This document shows positions 43,193 through 51,914 of a DNA stretch of 64,000 bases, piece by piece. Source of the DNA: Entamoeba invadens IP1 (taxonomy: Eukaryota; Evosea; Mastigamoebida; Endamoebidae); assembly GCF_000330505.1 (NCBI RefSeq), contig NW_004440445.1, forward strand, positions 165,424-229,423. The letters run 5' to 3'. The position numbers and the translations under genes were made by a program. Each line of letters starts with the position of its first letter. Position 1 is the stretch's first letter. The notes beneath the pieces are model-generated. The model ran no database searches. It was not told the DNA's origin and saw only the letters and a list, made by a program, of their open reading frames with translations.

Positions 43193-44218
43193 TTATCTGA
43201 TCTTCTTAGCGTTTCTGGCCTCAAACAACTTTTCTCTCTCTTTGACTCTTTCAATGATTTCGTCTGAGGTTAAAGTTTTTCCCGAGTCGACTTCTTTATA
43301 CACACCCATATCAACAGCATCACTATAAAAGTTCTTTCCAATACCATTCTCACACTTCCCATGGACTACACAACTGATTTTCATTCTTTCGATCATTTCT
43401 TTAGTCACTCCTTTGGGGGCTCCAATGATGACATCGTCGACGTATCGACACGCCAAAAGTCCCATCACTCTTTCTCCCAAATTAAGAATGGGATAGTTCT
43501 TCCCTTTATACCCATTGACTGTTTCGTCATCGAAAACACCTACAACCAAATACGTTCCAAGCTCTTTGGCCTTACGGAACAACTCATAGTGTCCTGCGTG
43601 CAACATATCGAAACTCCCATCGATGTATACAATTTTGTCGTCTTTGGTTCTCTCCTTTTTGGTGGAGGAGAACATCCTCAACTTCTCAACAGAAAGGTTT
43701 GCATGTTTGAGGCCACACCAATGTTCTTTGCTTTCGCTGTGCATCATCCTGTAAATTAAATCGGTCGAAGAGACTCCGTCTGTTCGTGGAACTAATTTGA
43801 GCATTCCAGCATCGATAATTTCTTGGTAGCTATTCTTTCCGGTGACCGTATTCATTGAGATATCATCGCCGTGAACAACATAATTGATGTGAAAGAATTT
43901 CATCATATTAATATCAGTGTCCCATATATTAATTCCATCAACGACTTCATCAACCCATTGACACGATTGAACAGCCAAATTTCTCTCTTCTTCCGTCATC
44001 ACAGTCGGACCCTTGTGTTTCTCAATGATTGGATTGTCACATATACCTAAGACCAACACACACTTATAATCAAACGCAGCACAAGCTTGTCGTATGACAT
44101 TGGCATGTCCCCAGTGGAACATATCGTAACACCCATCGACATATATCCGGGGCAGTGACGCATCCTTTTTGTGGAAAATGGTATGATTTTTGAATAATGT
44201 CTTGATGTCTGTCGACAT
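43193..44218 (-). CDS. PCYT2: Ethanolamine-phosphate cytidylyltransferase
   Basis: An intronless 341-residue protein from the ATG at 44218. There are two cytidylyltransferase folds in tandem, the mark of the ethanolamine enzyme rather than the choline one. The first has YVDGCYDMFHWGHANVIRQA (HWGH at 35-38) and RTDGVSSTDLI, both complete. The second has YIDGSFDMLHAGHYELF (HAGH at 207-210), with a weaker C-terminal signature (GKTLTSDEIIERV). It makes CDP-ethanolamine from CTP and phosphoethanolamine in the Kennedy pathway for phosphatidylethanolamine. It acts in the cytosol or on the ER. The AT-rich spacer upstream gives no clear promoter. Confidence 0.95.
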   Translation of the reverse strand: MSTDIKTLFKNHTIFHKKDASLPRIYVDGCYDMFHWGHANVIRQACAAFDYKCVLVLGICDNPIIEKHKGPTVMTEEERNLAVQSCQWVDEVVDGINIWDTDINMMKFFHINYVVHGDDISMNTVTGKNSYQEIIDAGMLKLVPRTDGVSSTDLIYRMMHSESKEHWCGLKHANLSVEKLRMFSSTKKERTKDDKIVYIDGSFDMLHAGHYELFRKAKELGTYLVVGVFDDETVNGYKGKNYPILNLGERVMGLLACRYVDDVIIGAPKGVTKEMIERMKISCVVHGKCENGIGKNFYSDAVDMGVYKEVDSGKTLTSDEIIERVKEREKLFEARNAKKIR

Positions 44219-44750
44219 GCCTTTTATATTTTTTAGTTTGAGGTTTCCAAGATATCGAGATTTCAAATGTCCTTTTACTTTAATAGTTTAATGACATTTT
44301 TTAGTGTGTAATGAAATATAATTGTTTTATAATTAAATTATAGAACAGTAATAGTATATCATTTGGATTTATATTATCTGTGAAATAGTAATAAGTATAA
44401 TAAAAATTGTTAATATACACATTTTAATTTCTGTGATTTTTTTTTTATCTTTAAAAAAAAACATACTTTTTAGTTTTATTTATTCTTTATAATAATATTA
44501 TTATTTATTTTGATATATAAGATATAATATTATAATATTATTATATATTAGTTATTAAAAATACTATAAAAAACGACAGAAAAAACAGAGAAGAAATAAT
44601 AGTTGACCAATTAATAATTAATTATTTCTTTCTTAACCAAATTTGTCCTCTATCAAAATTGTACGACCAGAATTCAACTTACAATTAAAAAATAAAACCA
44701 AAAGGTCCAAACTGTCCGAACTCCGAAAAAGAACTTTAAAATCATACAAA
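44219..44750. other. Divergent intergenic spacer
   Basis: These 532 bp lie between the cytidylyltransferase and PI3K starts and are nearly pure A/T around 44280-44600. The last 108 bp before 44751 are open in the PI3K frame but contain no ATG, so I leave them as leader. Confidence 0.45.
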
Positions 44751-47700
44751 ATGGCAGAATTGAAACGTTCTGATTACATAATAGCATCTCCGTTCAGAAG
44801 AACCACATGGTCGGGTCTTCCACTTGCTCCCCTACCAAAGCGAATTGAAGTGAAACCATTGTCTAGTGGTATTACCCCATCACCTCTTTCTTTGCTGAGA
44901 AAAGAGGATTTGGACCAAGTCAACGATAAGAAGGAACCACGACCAACAAACATCAATGTGATTGTTGATGAGAACACAGTCTTTGTTGCTGTGAAAGACA
45001 GAAATGGGAAGTTCTATGCGTATGCGATGAACACGAACGATATTGGGACTTCAGTGATTGAGACTTGTAAGTCGAATGTATACATTAAAGGCGATTATGC
45101 ATTAACCCTCCCCGATTTACAGTATCGAGTCTCCGATGAAGACAGTCGCAAACCATTAAAAGATCTTAAGTTCATTCAAGGGTGTAATTTCCATGGGGTA
45201 GTGCCTTATTTCTTCTTAGTTGAAAGAAAGGCGGTGTTACAATACCAATCCGTCGAGTTGGTTGGTGACTATCTCTTACAATCAACAATGAAGTACGACA
45301 TCATTCAAAACAACTTTGTCGAATTGTGCCGGAAGTTTGGCGAGGAGTTCTACAAATTTAGAAGATCACTTGCGGGGGTCTGTGGGAAGGAAGAAGAGGC
45401 GTTAAGTAAGTTTGATAAGTACTTACTTGAAGAGAATGAGTATGTGTACTGCGGGAATGAGCCGCCAATTCAAGACTTAAACAAGAGACTGATGATGAAA
45501 GGGTTCTTACTTGAACAGTCAATGGACAAAACAATATCTCACATGCCCACAGACACGGTGGAGAATGTCATTTCGTCACTTTTCACCAAATTTACTATCA
45601 CCAATAAAGGCGCGTTTGCCGCTTCAGAAAAAGCGGAGGACTTTGTGTTGAAAGTCCGAGGGTTACACGAATTTTTGGTACCAAAGAAGAGAGATGGGAC
45701 GTTGTATACTCTTGCTGAGTTTGATTATATCAGAAGATGCGTCTTGAAGGGAGAAAAGATCGAGTTGTACTTGAAACCAAGGAAGATGTTACACCAATTC
45801 TTGGGACCATTGAACCCCAATGACGCCAAGTTTGATGGTGTGTATAACACTCTATTGTCACACAATTTGTGGGAGAAAGTTGAAACGGAGCGAACGTCAC
45901 AACCGCAGAGCTCTATTGATAGAAACTACTTTATCACACTCAAGAAGTTGACGAACTGCGTGTACTACAAACCACTTCCACAGAAGAAGACAAAAGAAAA
46001 TAAAGATGAACCGCCTGTTCAAGAGTATCAGAACATCGTGAGTTTCAGAGCATATGTCACAGCCGCTCTCTTCCATGGTCCGAGGCAATTGGGCAAACAG
46101 TTCACTACACAAGTCTTCCAAGTGAACAATGGAACTGTGAATTTGGACATTGCCATTGAATTTGACTTGAAGATCTCCGTTCTTCCTAAAGAGACGAAAT
46201 TGGTGATTGGAGTCTTCCAGACGGAAGAACAGATCGGCACTGTTGTTGAACATGAGAAGAAGGAGAAGTCTCGAGATAACCCTATTGGGACTATTAACTG
46301 TAAGGTCGTTGATCACAACTCAATGTTGTTAATGGGAAGTGTCCAGTGCGGGTTGTGGGAAATGGCGAGTCCAAACTTCATTTCGATGTGTTCCGAGAAC
46401 GTCGGGGATAAGGCGATTTACTTGACATTCACATATCCGACGTATGAAGTTCCAATTATTATGGACGCGTTCAATGATGACTCTGTGAAGTCCGACAAAG
46501 ATATTGAAAAGCTAACCGCAGACCAAACGAAGAAGTTTAAAATTGCGTTGGAGTCGAATCCGTTGCAGAAGTTGACTGAAGACGAGACGGAATTGATTTG
46601 GAAGTTGCGTTACACTGTCAAGAAGACAAAACCAAAGAACTTGTCGCGAGTTGTAGCTGCAGTTGATTTAACTAATGTGCATATGGTGGCCGAGTTACAT
46701 AGATTAATAGCAGACTGGCCTTTATTGGATCCTCAAACGGCAATTGAAATGCTCGACTTCAAATTTCCGGATCAAAAGGTGCGAGACTTTGCGTTGAAAT
46801 GCTTGGAACCAATGGACGACGCTGAATTGATTATGTTCCTTCCGCAATTAGTCCAAGCATTGAAATTTGAGTTGCACCACTCGAGTGAATTGGCGTTCTT
46901 CTTGTTAAGAAGAGCACTGAGAAATAAGAACAGAATTGGACATCAGTTCTTTTGGTTCTTGAAAGCCGAGTTGCATGATAATAGAGTCACTGAGAGATAT
47001 GGACTCTTGCTTGAAGCATTTGTTGGGTGTTGTGGAAAGTATCAACTTGAGTTACTGAATGAGGTCAACTTCCAAATTGCATTAATTGATATTGCCAACC
47101 ATGTGAAATTACTTGCTACGAAAGACGAGCAAAAGCAGTATTTGTACGAACAATTGGCGAAAGTCAAATTACCGGAGAACCAGGCACTTCCAATTGACTC
47201 AAGAATGCGATTCACAAAGCCAGTTCCCAATTCGGGGAATGTTTTCAGCTCGAAGAAGAAACCCTTGTTGTTGATATTACAAAACTTAGACCCCGCCGGA
47301 GAAGACTTGTGCGTCATTCAGAAGGTCGGAGATGACTTGAGACAAGATATCTTAACCCTTCAGATTCTTCGGATCATGTACAGTATGCTCAAGAATGCCG
47401 AACTTGATGTTAGAATGTTACCATATCAATGTATTGCTACGGGCAATGAAACGGGAATGTTGGAGCTTGTGAAGAACTCGGAGACGTATGGGAAGATTAT
47501 TGCGGACGATGGAAGACGTCTTGCAGTGACGAAAAGTGATGTACTCACCCTTTGGATGCAAAAACAATGTTCCCGCCCGGAGTCGAAAGTATCATTTGAA
47601 CAGGCTGTCGACAACTTTGTGCATTCATGTGCAGGGTATTGTGTTGCAACATATTTACTTGGTATTGGTGATAGACACTCTGATAATGTGATGTTGACAA

Positions 47701-48119
47701 GAGAAGGTGTCTTCTTCCATATTGATTTTGGACACTTCCTTGGGAACTTCAAGTCGAAGTTTGGTGTCAAGAGAGAAAGAACGCCATTCAAATTCACAAC
47801 ACACTTTGCCGATTTGATGGGATTCAAAGATGGAGTCGAGTCGGAACACTTCAAAGAGTTCAAAGAATTGTGCTCATCTGCGTTATTGTCATTAAGAAAG
47901 CAAGGCTCTCTGTTCATTTACTTGTTTAGATTGATGCTTGCGACGGGTATTCCAGAGTTGAGAAGTGAAGATGATATCGAATATATGAAGAACGCTTTCA
48001 TGTTCGAGGCAGATGATCAACAAGTCAAGAGCAATTTTGATGCGAAGATCTATGAATGTCTCGACGCTTGGTCACAAACGTTGAACGATTTGATCCATGA
48101 TATCGTCCACTACAAGTAA
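44751..48119 (+). CDS. Class I-type phosphatidylinositol 3-kinase catalytic subunit
   Basis: An intronless 1122-residue protein. Order: Ras-binding-like region (about 60-150), C2 domain (about 420-560, with FRAYVTAALFHGPRQL), helical PIK accessory domain (about 610-780) and lipid kinase (about 840-1110). The kinase has KVGDDLRQD near 857, the catalytic GIGDRHSDN near 971 and HIDFGHFLGN near 990. The activation loop KSKFGVKRERTPFKFT has the basic class I pattern that allows PI(4,5)P2 as substrate, so PIP3 is the expected product. No clear p85-binding domain is seen at the N-terminus. It probably serves macropinocytosis, phagocytosis and motility in an amoeba. The domain call is sure; class I by the activation loop. 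Confidence 0.94.
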   Translation: MAELKRSDYIIASPFRRTTWSGLPLAPLPKRIEVKPLSSGITPSPLSLLRKEDLDQVNDKKEPRPTNINVIVDENTVFVAVKDRNGKFYAYAMNTNDIGTSVIETCKSNVYIKGDYALTLPDLQYRVSDEDSRKPLKDLKFIQGCNFHGVVPYFFLVERKAVLQYQSVELVGDYLLQSTMKYDIIQNNFVELCRKFGEEFYKFRRSLAGVCGKEEEALSKFDKYLLEENEYVYCGNEPPIQDLNKRLMMKGFLLEQSMDKTISHMPTDTVENVISSLFTKFTITNKGAFAASEKAEDFVLKVRGLHEFLVPKKRDGTLYTLAEFDYIRRCVLKGEKIELYLKPRKMLHQFLGPLNPNDAKFDGVYNTLLSHNLWEKVETERTSQPQSSIDRNYFITLKKLTNCVYYKPLPQKKTKENKDEPPVQEYQNIVSFRAYVTAALFHGPRQLGKQFTTQVFQVNNGTVNLDIAIEFDLKISVLPKETKLVIGVFQTEEQIGTVVEHEKKEKSRDNPIGTINCKVVDHNSMLLMGSVQCGLWEMASPNFISMCSENVGDKAIYLTFTYPTYEVPIIMDAFNDDSVKSDKDIEKLTADQTKKFKIALESNPLQKLTEDETELIWKLRYTVKKTKPKNLSRVVAAVDLTNVHMVAELHRLIADWPLLDPQTAIEMLDFKFPDQKVRDFALKCLEPMDDAELIMFLPQLVQALKFELHHSSELAFFLLRRALRNKNRIGHQFFWFLKAELHDNRVTERYGLLLEAFVGCCGKYQLELLNEVNFQIALIDIANHVKLLATKDEQKQYLYEQLAKVKLPENQALPIDSRMRFTKPVPNSGNVFSSKKKPLLLILQNLDPAGEDLCVIQKVGDDLRQDILTLQILRIMYSMLKNAELDVRMLPYQCIATGNETGMLELVKNSETYGKIIADDGRRLAVTKSDVLTLWMQKQCSRPESKVSFEQAVDNFVHSCAGYCVATYLLGIGDRHSDNVMLTREGVFFHIDFGHFLGNFKSKFGVKRERTPFKFTTHFADLMGFKDGVESEHFKEFKELCSSALLSLRKQGSLFIYLFRLMLATGIPELRSEDDIEYMKNAFMFEADDQQVKSNFDAKIYECLDAWSQTLNDLIHDIVHYK

Positions 48120-48759
48120 TTCAATTTGGTGTTGCAGTTTGGTATTAATTATTAATGGTTGGATTATTGTTCAACCATCTTGGTAAAGGTATTAATGATA
48201 TTAGTTTGATAAGTATATTTGTTACTTTGAAGATGAAAGAAAGAACATTTATTTGTACATTATAATATAGATTAAATTGTCTGATAGTCTTTGTACTATT
48301 TTTTTTATTATAATAGATGTATTATTATCAAATTTAGTTATACCAATTAAAACACTTATCAAGTGTCTATTCTTACAAAACAATTTTTAAATTTGTAGCA
48401 ATGTACTATAAATTGAACTACAACAATAATTAAATAAATATAGATTTATTCATTGAAATTTAGTATTATATACAAATAGTATATTTATAGTTTAAAAACT
48501 ATTTAATTAATCTGACGTGGCAAGATTATAAGCTTTTTTGCAATAAACAGTCAATAGTTTATAAATAGTAAAAAATATTAAAACAACAAAAGTCAAAAAT
48601 AAAACATGACATGGCAAACACGTCATTTCAAAAAAAGTCTTAATAACAGACAAAAGAAAGCCACAAACATGGGAGATGCTACCCTTTTGTGAATGAAAAA
48701 TAATAAAGACGTGGCGACGAGAAGTATAAAAGGGTGTTGGACTTTGATTGATTCATTAA
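48120..48759. other. Intergenic spacer with HSP70 upstream region
   Basis: This 640-bp stretch is AT-rich up to about 48620. The last 140 bp are GC-richer, as expected for the promoter. I see no convincing heat-shock-element array. Confidence 0.4.
48724..48733 (+). promoter_or_regulatory. TATA-like box of HSP70 gene
   Basis: GTATAAAAGG lies 36 bp before the ATG, the same spacing as for the H4 gene. ATTCATTAA just before the ATG resembles the Entamoeba initiator (AAAAATTCA). Confidence 0.5.
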
Positions 48760-50721
48760 ATGAGTGCAAACAAAGGAACAGCAGTTGGTATCGATCTTGG
48801 GACAACATACTCCTGTGTCGGTATCTGGCAAAACGACAGAGTCGAGATCATCGCAAATGATCAGGGCAACAGAACAACGCCATCGTATGTTGCCTTCACA
48901 GACAGTGAGAGGCTGATTGGTGATGCAGCAAAGAACCAGATTGCGATGAATGTGAAGAATACAGTCTTTGATGCAAAGAGACTGATTGGAAGACGCTTCA
49001 GTGATCCAGCAATTCAAGAAGATATGAAGCACTGGTCATTCACTGTCGTCAACGATGGCAATGACAAGCCGTTGATTCAGGTGGAGTACAAGGGAGAGAC
49101 TAAGAAGTTCACACCAGAGGAGATCAGTTCGATGGTGCTGACGAAGATGAAGGAGACGGCAGAGGCGTTTGTTGGTGGGAAAGTCAACAATGCAGTCATC
49201 ACATGTCCAGCCTATTTCAATGACTCACAGCGACAGGCAACAAAGGATGCAGGCACAATTGCAGGCATCAATGTGCTCAGAATCATCAATGAGCCAACAG
49301 CAGCCGCAATAGCATATGGACTTGACAAGAAGACAGAGAGAGAAAAGAACGTCTTGATCTTTGATCTTGGTGGTGGAACATTTGATGTCTCACTTCTTGC
49401 TATTGACGATGGAGTCTTTGAAGTGAAGGCAACAAACGGCAACACACACCTTGGTGGCGAAGACTTTGATAACAGAATGGTCAACCACTTCATTGCCGAG
49501 TTCAAGAGAAAGTACAAGAAAGACATTTCAGGCAATGCACGAGCAGTCAGAAGGCTCAGAACATCATGTGAAAGGGCAAAGCGAACACTGTCATCGGCAG
49601 CAACAGCAAACATCGAAGTCGACCAGTTGTATGAAGGCATCGACTTCTACACATCAATCACAAGAGCGCGTTTTGAAGAACTCAACATCGACCTCTTCAA
49701 GTCAACAATCGCACCAGTCGAGAAGGTGCTTGAAGACGCCAAATTGGACAAAGGGAGCATTGACGATGTTGTGCTGATTGGCGGATCAACTCGTATTCCA
49801 AAGGTTGTGCAGATACTACAAGACTTCTTCAATGGGAAAGAGATAAACAAGAGCATGAATCCAGACGAGGCTGTTGCTTATGGTGCTGCTGTGCAGGCTG
49901 CCATTCTGACTGGAAATGGTGGAAAGGCAACAGAAGACGTGTTGTTGCTTGATGTTGCGCCATTGACACTTGGCATAGAGACAGCTGGCGGTGTGATGAC
50001 AGCACTGATACCACGAAACTCGACAATACCAGCAAAGAAGTCACAAATCTTCTCGACATATGCAGACAACCAGCCAGGCGTGCTCATCCAAGTCTTTGAA
50101 GGTGAGGCATCTATGACATCACACTGCAACCTGCTTGGCAAGTTTGAGTTGAGTGGCATCCCACCCGCACCACGTGGTGTCCCACAAGTCGAAGTCACAT
50201 TTGACATTGATGCAAATGGGATTCTGAATGTGTCTGCTGAAGACAAGACAACAGGAAAGAAGAACAAGATCACTATCACCAACGACAAGGGAAGACTCTC
50301 AAAGGAACAGATCGACAAGATGGTTGCAGACGCAGAGAAGTTCAAGGCGGAGGACGACAAGATGAAGGAGCTTGTCGAGGCAAAGAATGGACTTGAGAAC
50401 TTCTGCTACTCAATGAAAAACACACTCAACGAGCAAATTGCAGCAAAGCTCTCACCAGACGACAAGGTGGCAATTGAAGCAACTATCAAGGAGACACTCG
50501 ACTGGCTCGACAAGAACCAATCGGCATCAAAGGATGAATACACACAGAAACAGAAGGAAGCTGAGGCGAAGATCCAGCCCATCTTCACTAAAATGTATCA
50601 ACAGAATGCAGCAGCTGGTAACATGCCAGGAAGTATGCCACAAGGTGGTATGCCCGGTGCACAACAACAGGGCGCAAAGAAGAGCGACACAAAGGGGCCG
50701 AAGATCGAGGAGGTCGACTGA
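48760..50721 (+). CDS. Cytosolic HSP70 chaperone
   Basis: An intronless 653-residue protein. The three Hsp70 signatures are present: [27 protein letters not shown] and [16 protein letters not shown]. The linker [11 protein letters not shown] leads to the substrate-binding domain and helical lid. It ends in a Gly/Met/Gln-rich stretch and PKIEEVD, the EEVD tail that binds TPR co-chaperones in the cytosol and nucleus. No ER or mitochondrial signal. It folds client proteins in an ATP cycle with J-proteins. Third codon positions prefer C and G (aac, gac, aag), unlike most neighbours, so high expression is likely. Confidence 0.98.
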   Translation: MSANKGTAVGIDLGTTYSCVGIWQNDRVEIIANDQGNRTTPSYVAFTDSERLIGDAAKNQIAMNVKNTVFDAKRLIGRRFSDPAIQEDMKHWSFTVVNDGNDKPLIQVEYKGETKKFTPEEISSMVLTKMKETAEAFVGGKVNNAVITCPAYFNDSQRQATKDAGTIAGINVLRIINEPTAAAIAYGLDKKTEREKNVLIFDLGGGTFDVSLLAIDDGVFEVKATNGNTHLGGEDFDNRMVNHFIAEFKRKYKKDISGNARAVRRLRTSCERAKRTLSSAATANIEVDQLYEGIDFYTSITRARFEELNIDLFKSTIAPVEKVLEDAKLDKGSIDDVVLIGGSTRIPKVVQILQDFFNGKEINKSMNPDEAVAYGAAVQAAILTGNGGKATEDVLLLDVAPLTLGIETAGGVMTALIPRNSTIPAKKSQIFSTYADNQPGVLIQVFEGEASMTSHCNLLGKFELSGIPPAPRGVPQVEVTFDIDANGILNVSAEDKTTGKKNKITITNDKGRLSKEQIDKMVADAEKFKAEDDKMKELVEAKNGLENFCYSMKNTLNEQIAAKLSPDDKVAIEATIKETLDWLDKNQSASKDEYTQKQKEAEAKIQPIFTKMYQQNAAAGNMPGSMPQGGMPGAQQQGAKKSDTKGPKIEEVD

Positions 50722-51021
50722 TGTAATTCACTTGTCTTTACAAAGTTATTTTTAGTATTATATATAGTTTCATAATGATTTAATATTTTTAATGATTATA
50801 AAAATATCAATAGTTTACAATACAATATAAAATAATACATTTAATCATTAGCAACAAATACAATTAAATATACTATTTTTAATAGTTCTTCATATCCTAA
50901 AAAAAATTATTAATTCATAAACAGAAAACAAAACGAAATCAGATTGTGAATGTGTGATTGAGTTGTCAAAGTGTCGCTCTGTGAATAAAAGGATGGAAAT
51001 TAAGAGGAAGTCCAATTGAAA
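50722..51021. other. Intergenic spacer
   Basis: 300 bp, AT-rich to 50930, then GC-richer before the next start. TGAATAAAAGG at about 50981 may be a TATA-like element. Confidence 0.35.
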
Positions 51022-51627
51022 ATGGAAACACTCTTATTATGTGCATTTGTGATGATGACAACAGCAGATTACATCAAGTTGTATGACGACGGCGACTTCT
51101 ATGAGGGATTTGAGGTTGTCAATCCAGACAACTTGACTTTTGGAATACAAGACAAAGACAGATCGCACTGGGAAGTTGTGACAATGTTACCTGGTGACAA
51201 GATAGTGTTCACAACAAACGACAGCGTCTCAACAACAGTCCAAGACAAAGACAAAACGTACAAGACACTCAGATTCCACGTCAAGTACGACAACGACGAC
51301 TTGAACAATATCCCACTCAATGTTAAGATATTTAGCACTGCATACGACTCATTCAACGAGACCACCATCAACAACACAGCGGGTTACATAATCAAGGTCA
51401 AGAAAAACAAGAACATGAAGGCGTACATCAAACTTGACCAATTCAACTTGAATGGTGAGGTCTCAACAATCATCTTCACAAGAACTGGCGACTCAACAAC
51501 TTCTGTCAACTTGATGTTTGACGAGTTGGAATTGGACACAAAGGGCACCGAGACAGACTCGTATGAGAACAGTGCATCGTCTTTGTTGATTGGTGTGCTT
51601 TTCTTTGCTATTGTTTTGACTTTCTAA
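51022..51627 (+). CDS. Small surface protein, probable GPI anchor
   Basis: An intronless 201-residue protein. The ATG at 51022 opens a signal peptide (METLLLCAFVMMTTA). The body is Asp/Thr/Asn-rich with beta-strand alternation and three NxT/S sites (DNLTF, FNETT, NNTAG). It has no Cys beyond the signal peptide. The last 17 residues are hydrophobic (SSLLIGVLFFAIVLTF) directly after a small-residue ENSASS site, as in GPI-anchor signals. I do not recognise a family. Its codon bias matches that of HSP70 just upstream, suggesting an abundant product. A role at the cell surface or cyst wall is possible but not shown. Confidence 0.7.
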   Translation: METLLLCAFVMMTTADYIKLYDDGDFYEGFEVVNPDNLTFGIQDKDRSHWEVVTMLPGDKIVFTTNDSVSTTVQDKDKTYKTLRFHVKYDNDDLNNIPLNVKIFSTAYDSFNETTINNTAGYIIKVKKNKNMKAYIKLDQFNLNGEVSTIIFTRTGDSTTSVNLMFDELELDTKGTETDSYENSASSLLIGVLFFAIVLTF

Positions 51628-51914
51628 CTAGTTTTGTTAGTTTATTAACCATTGTTTATTCCAATACAAATATAACATGTTGTAAAAATGTTTAAATAAG
51701 AAACACAACTTATAAAAGCTATCAACTGGTGCATTTAATAAAATTGAAATAATAATATATTAGTTGTAATGTCGCTCACTTGATGTCATTTAAAATCGAC
51801 TTAAATGATAATAATAATTTTGAACATAACAATGATATGAAAATTTTATAAGTAATTTTCTTATCAATTACCATTTCCTGTTGCAAACAATAAAAACGTT
51901 CAATAACAAAAAAC

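Noticed and set aside
49212..50360. Long antisense frames opposite HSP70
   Set aside because: They are a common effect of biased codon use in the HSP70 gene.
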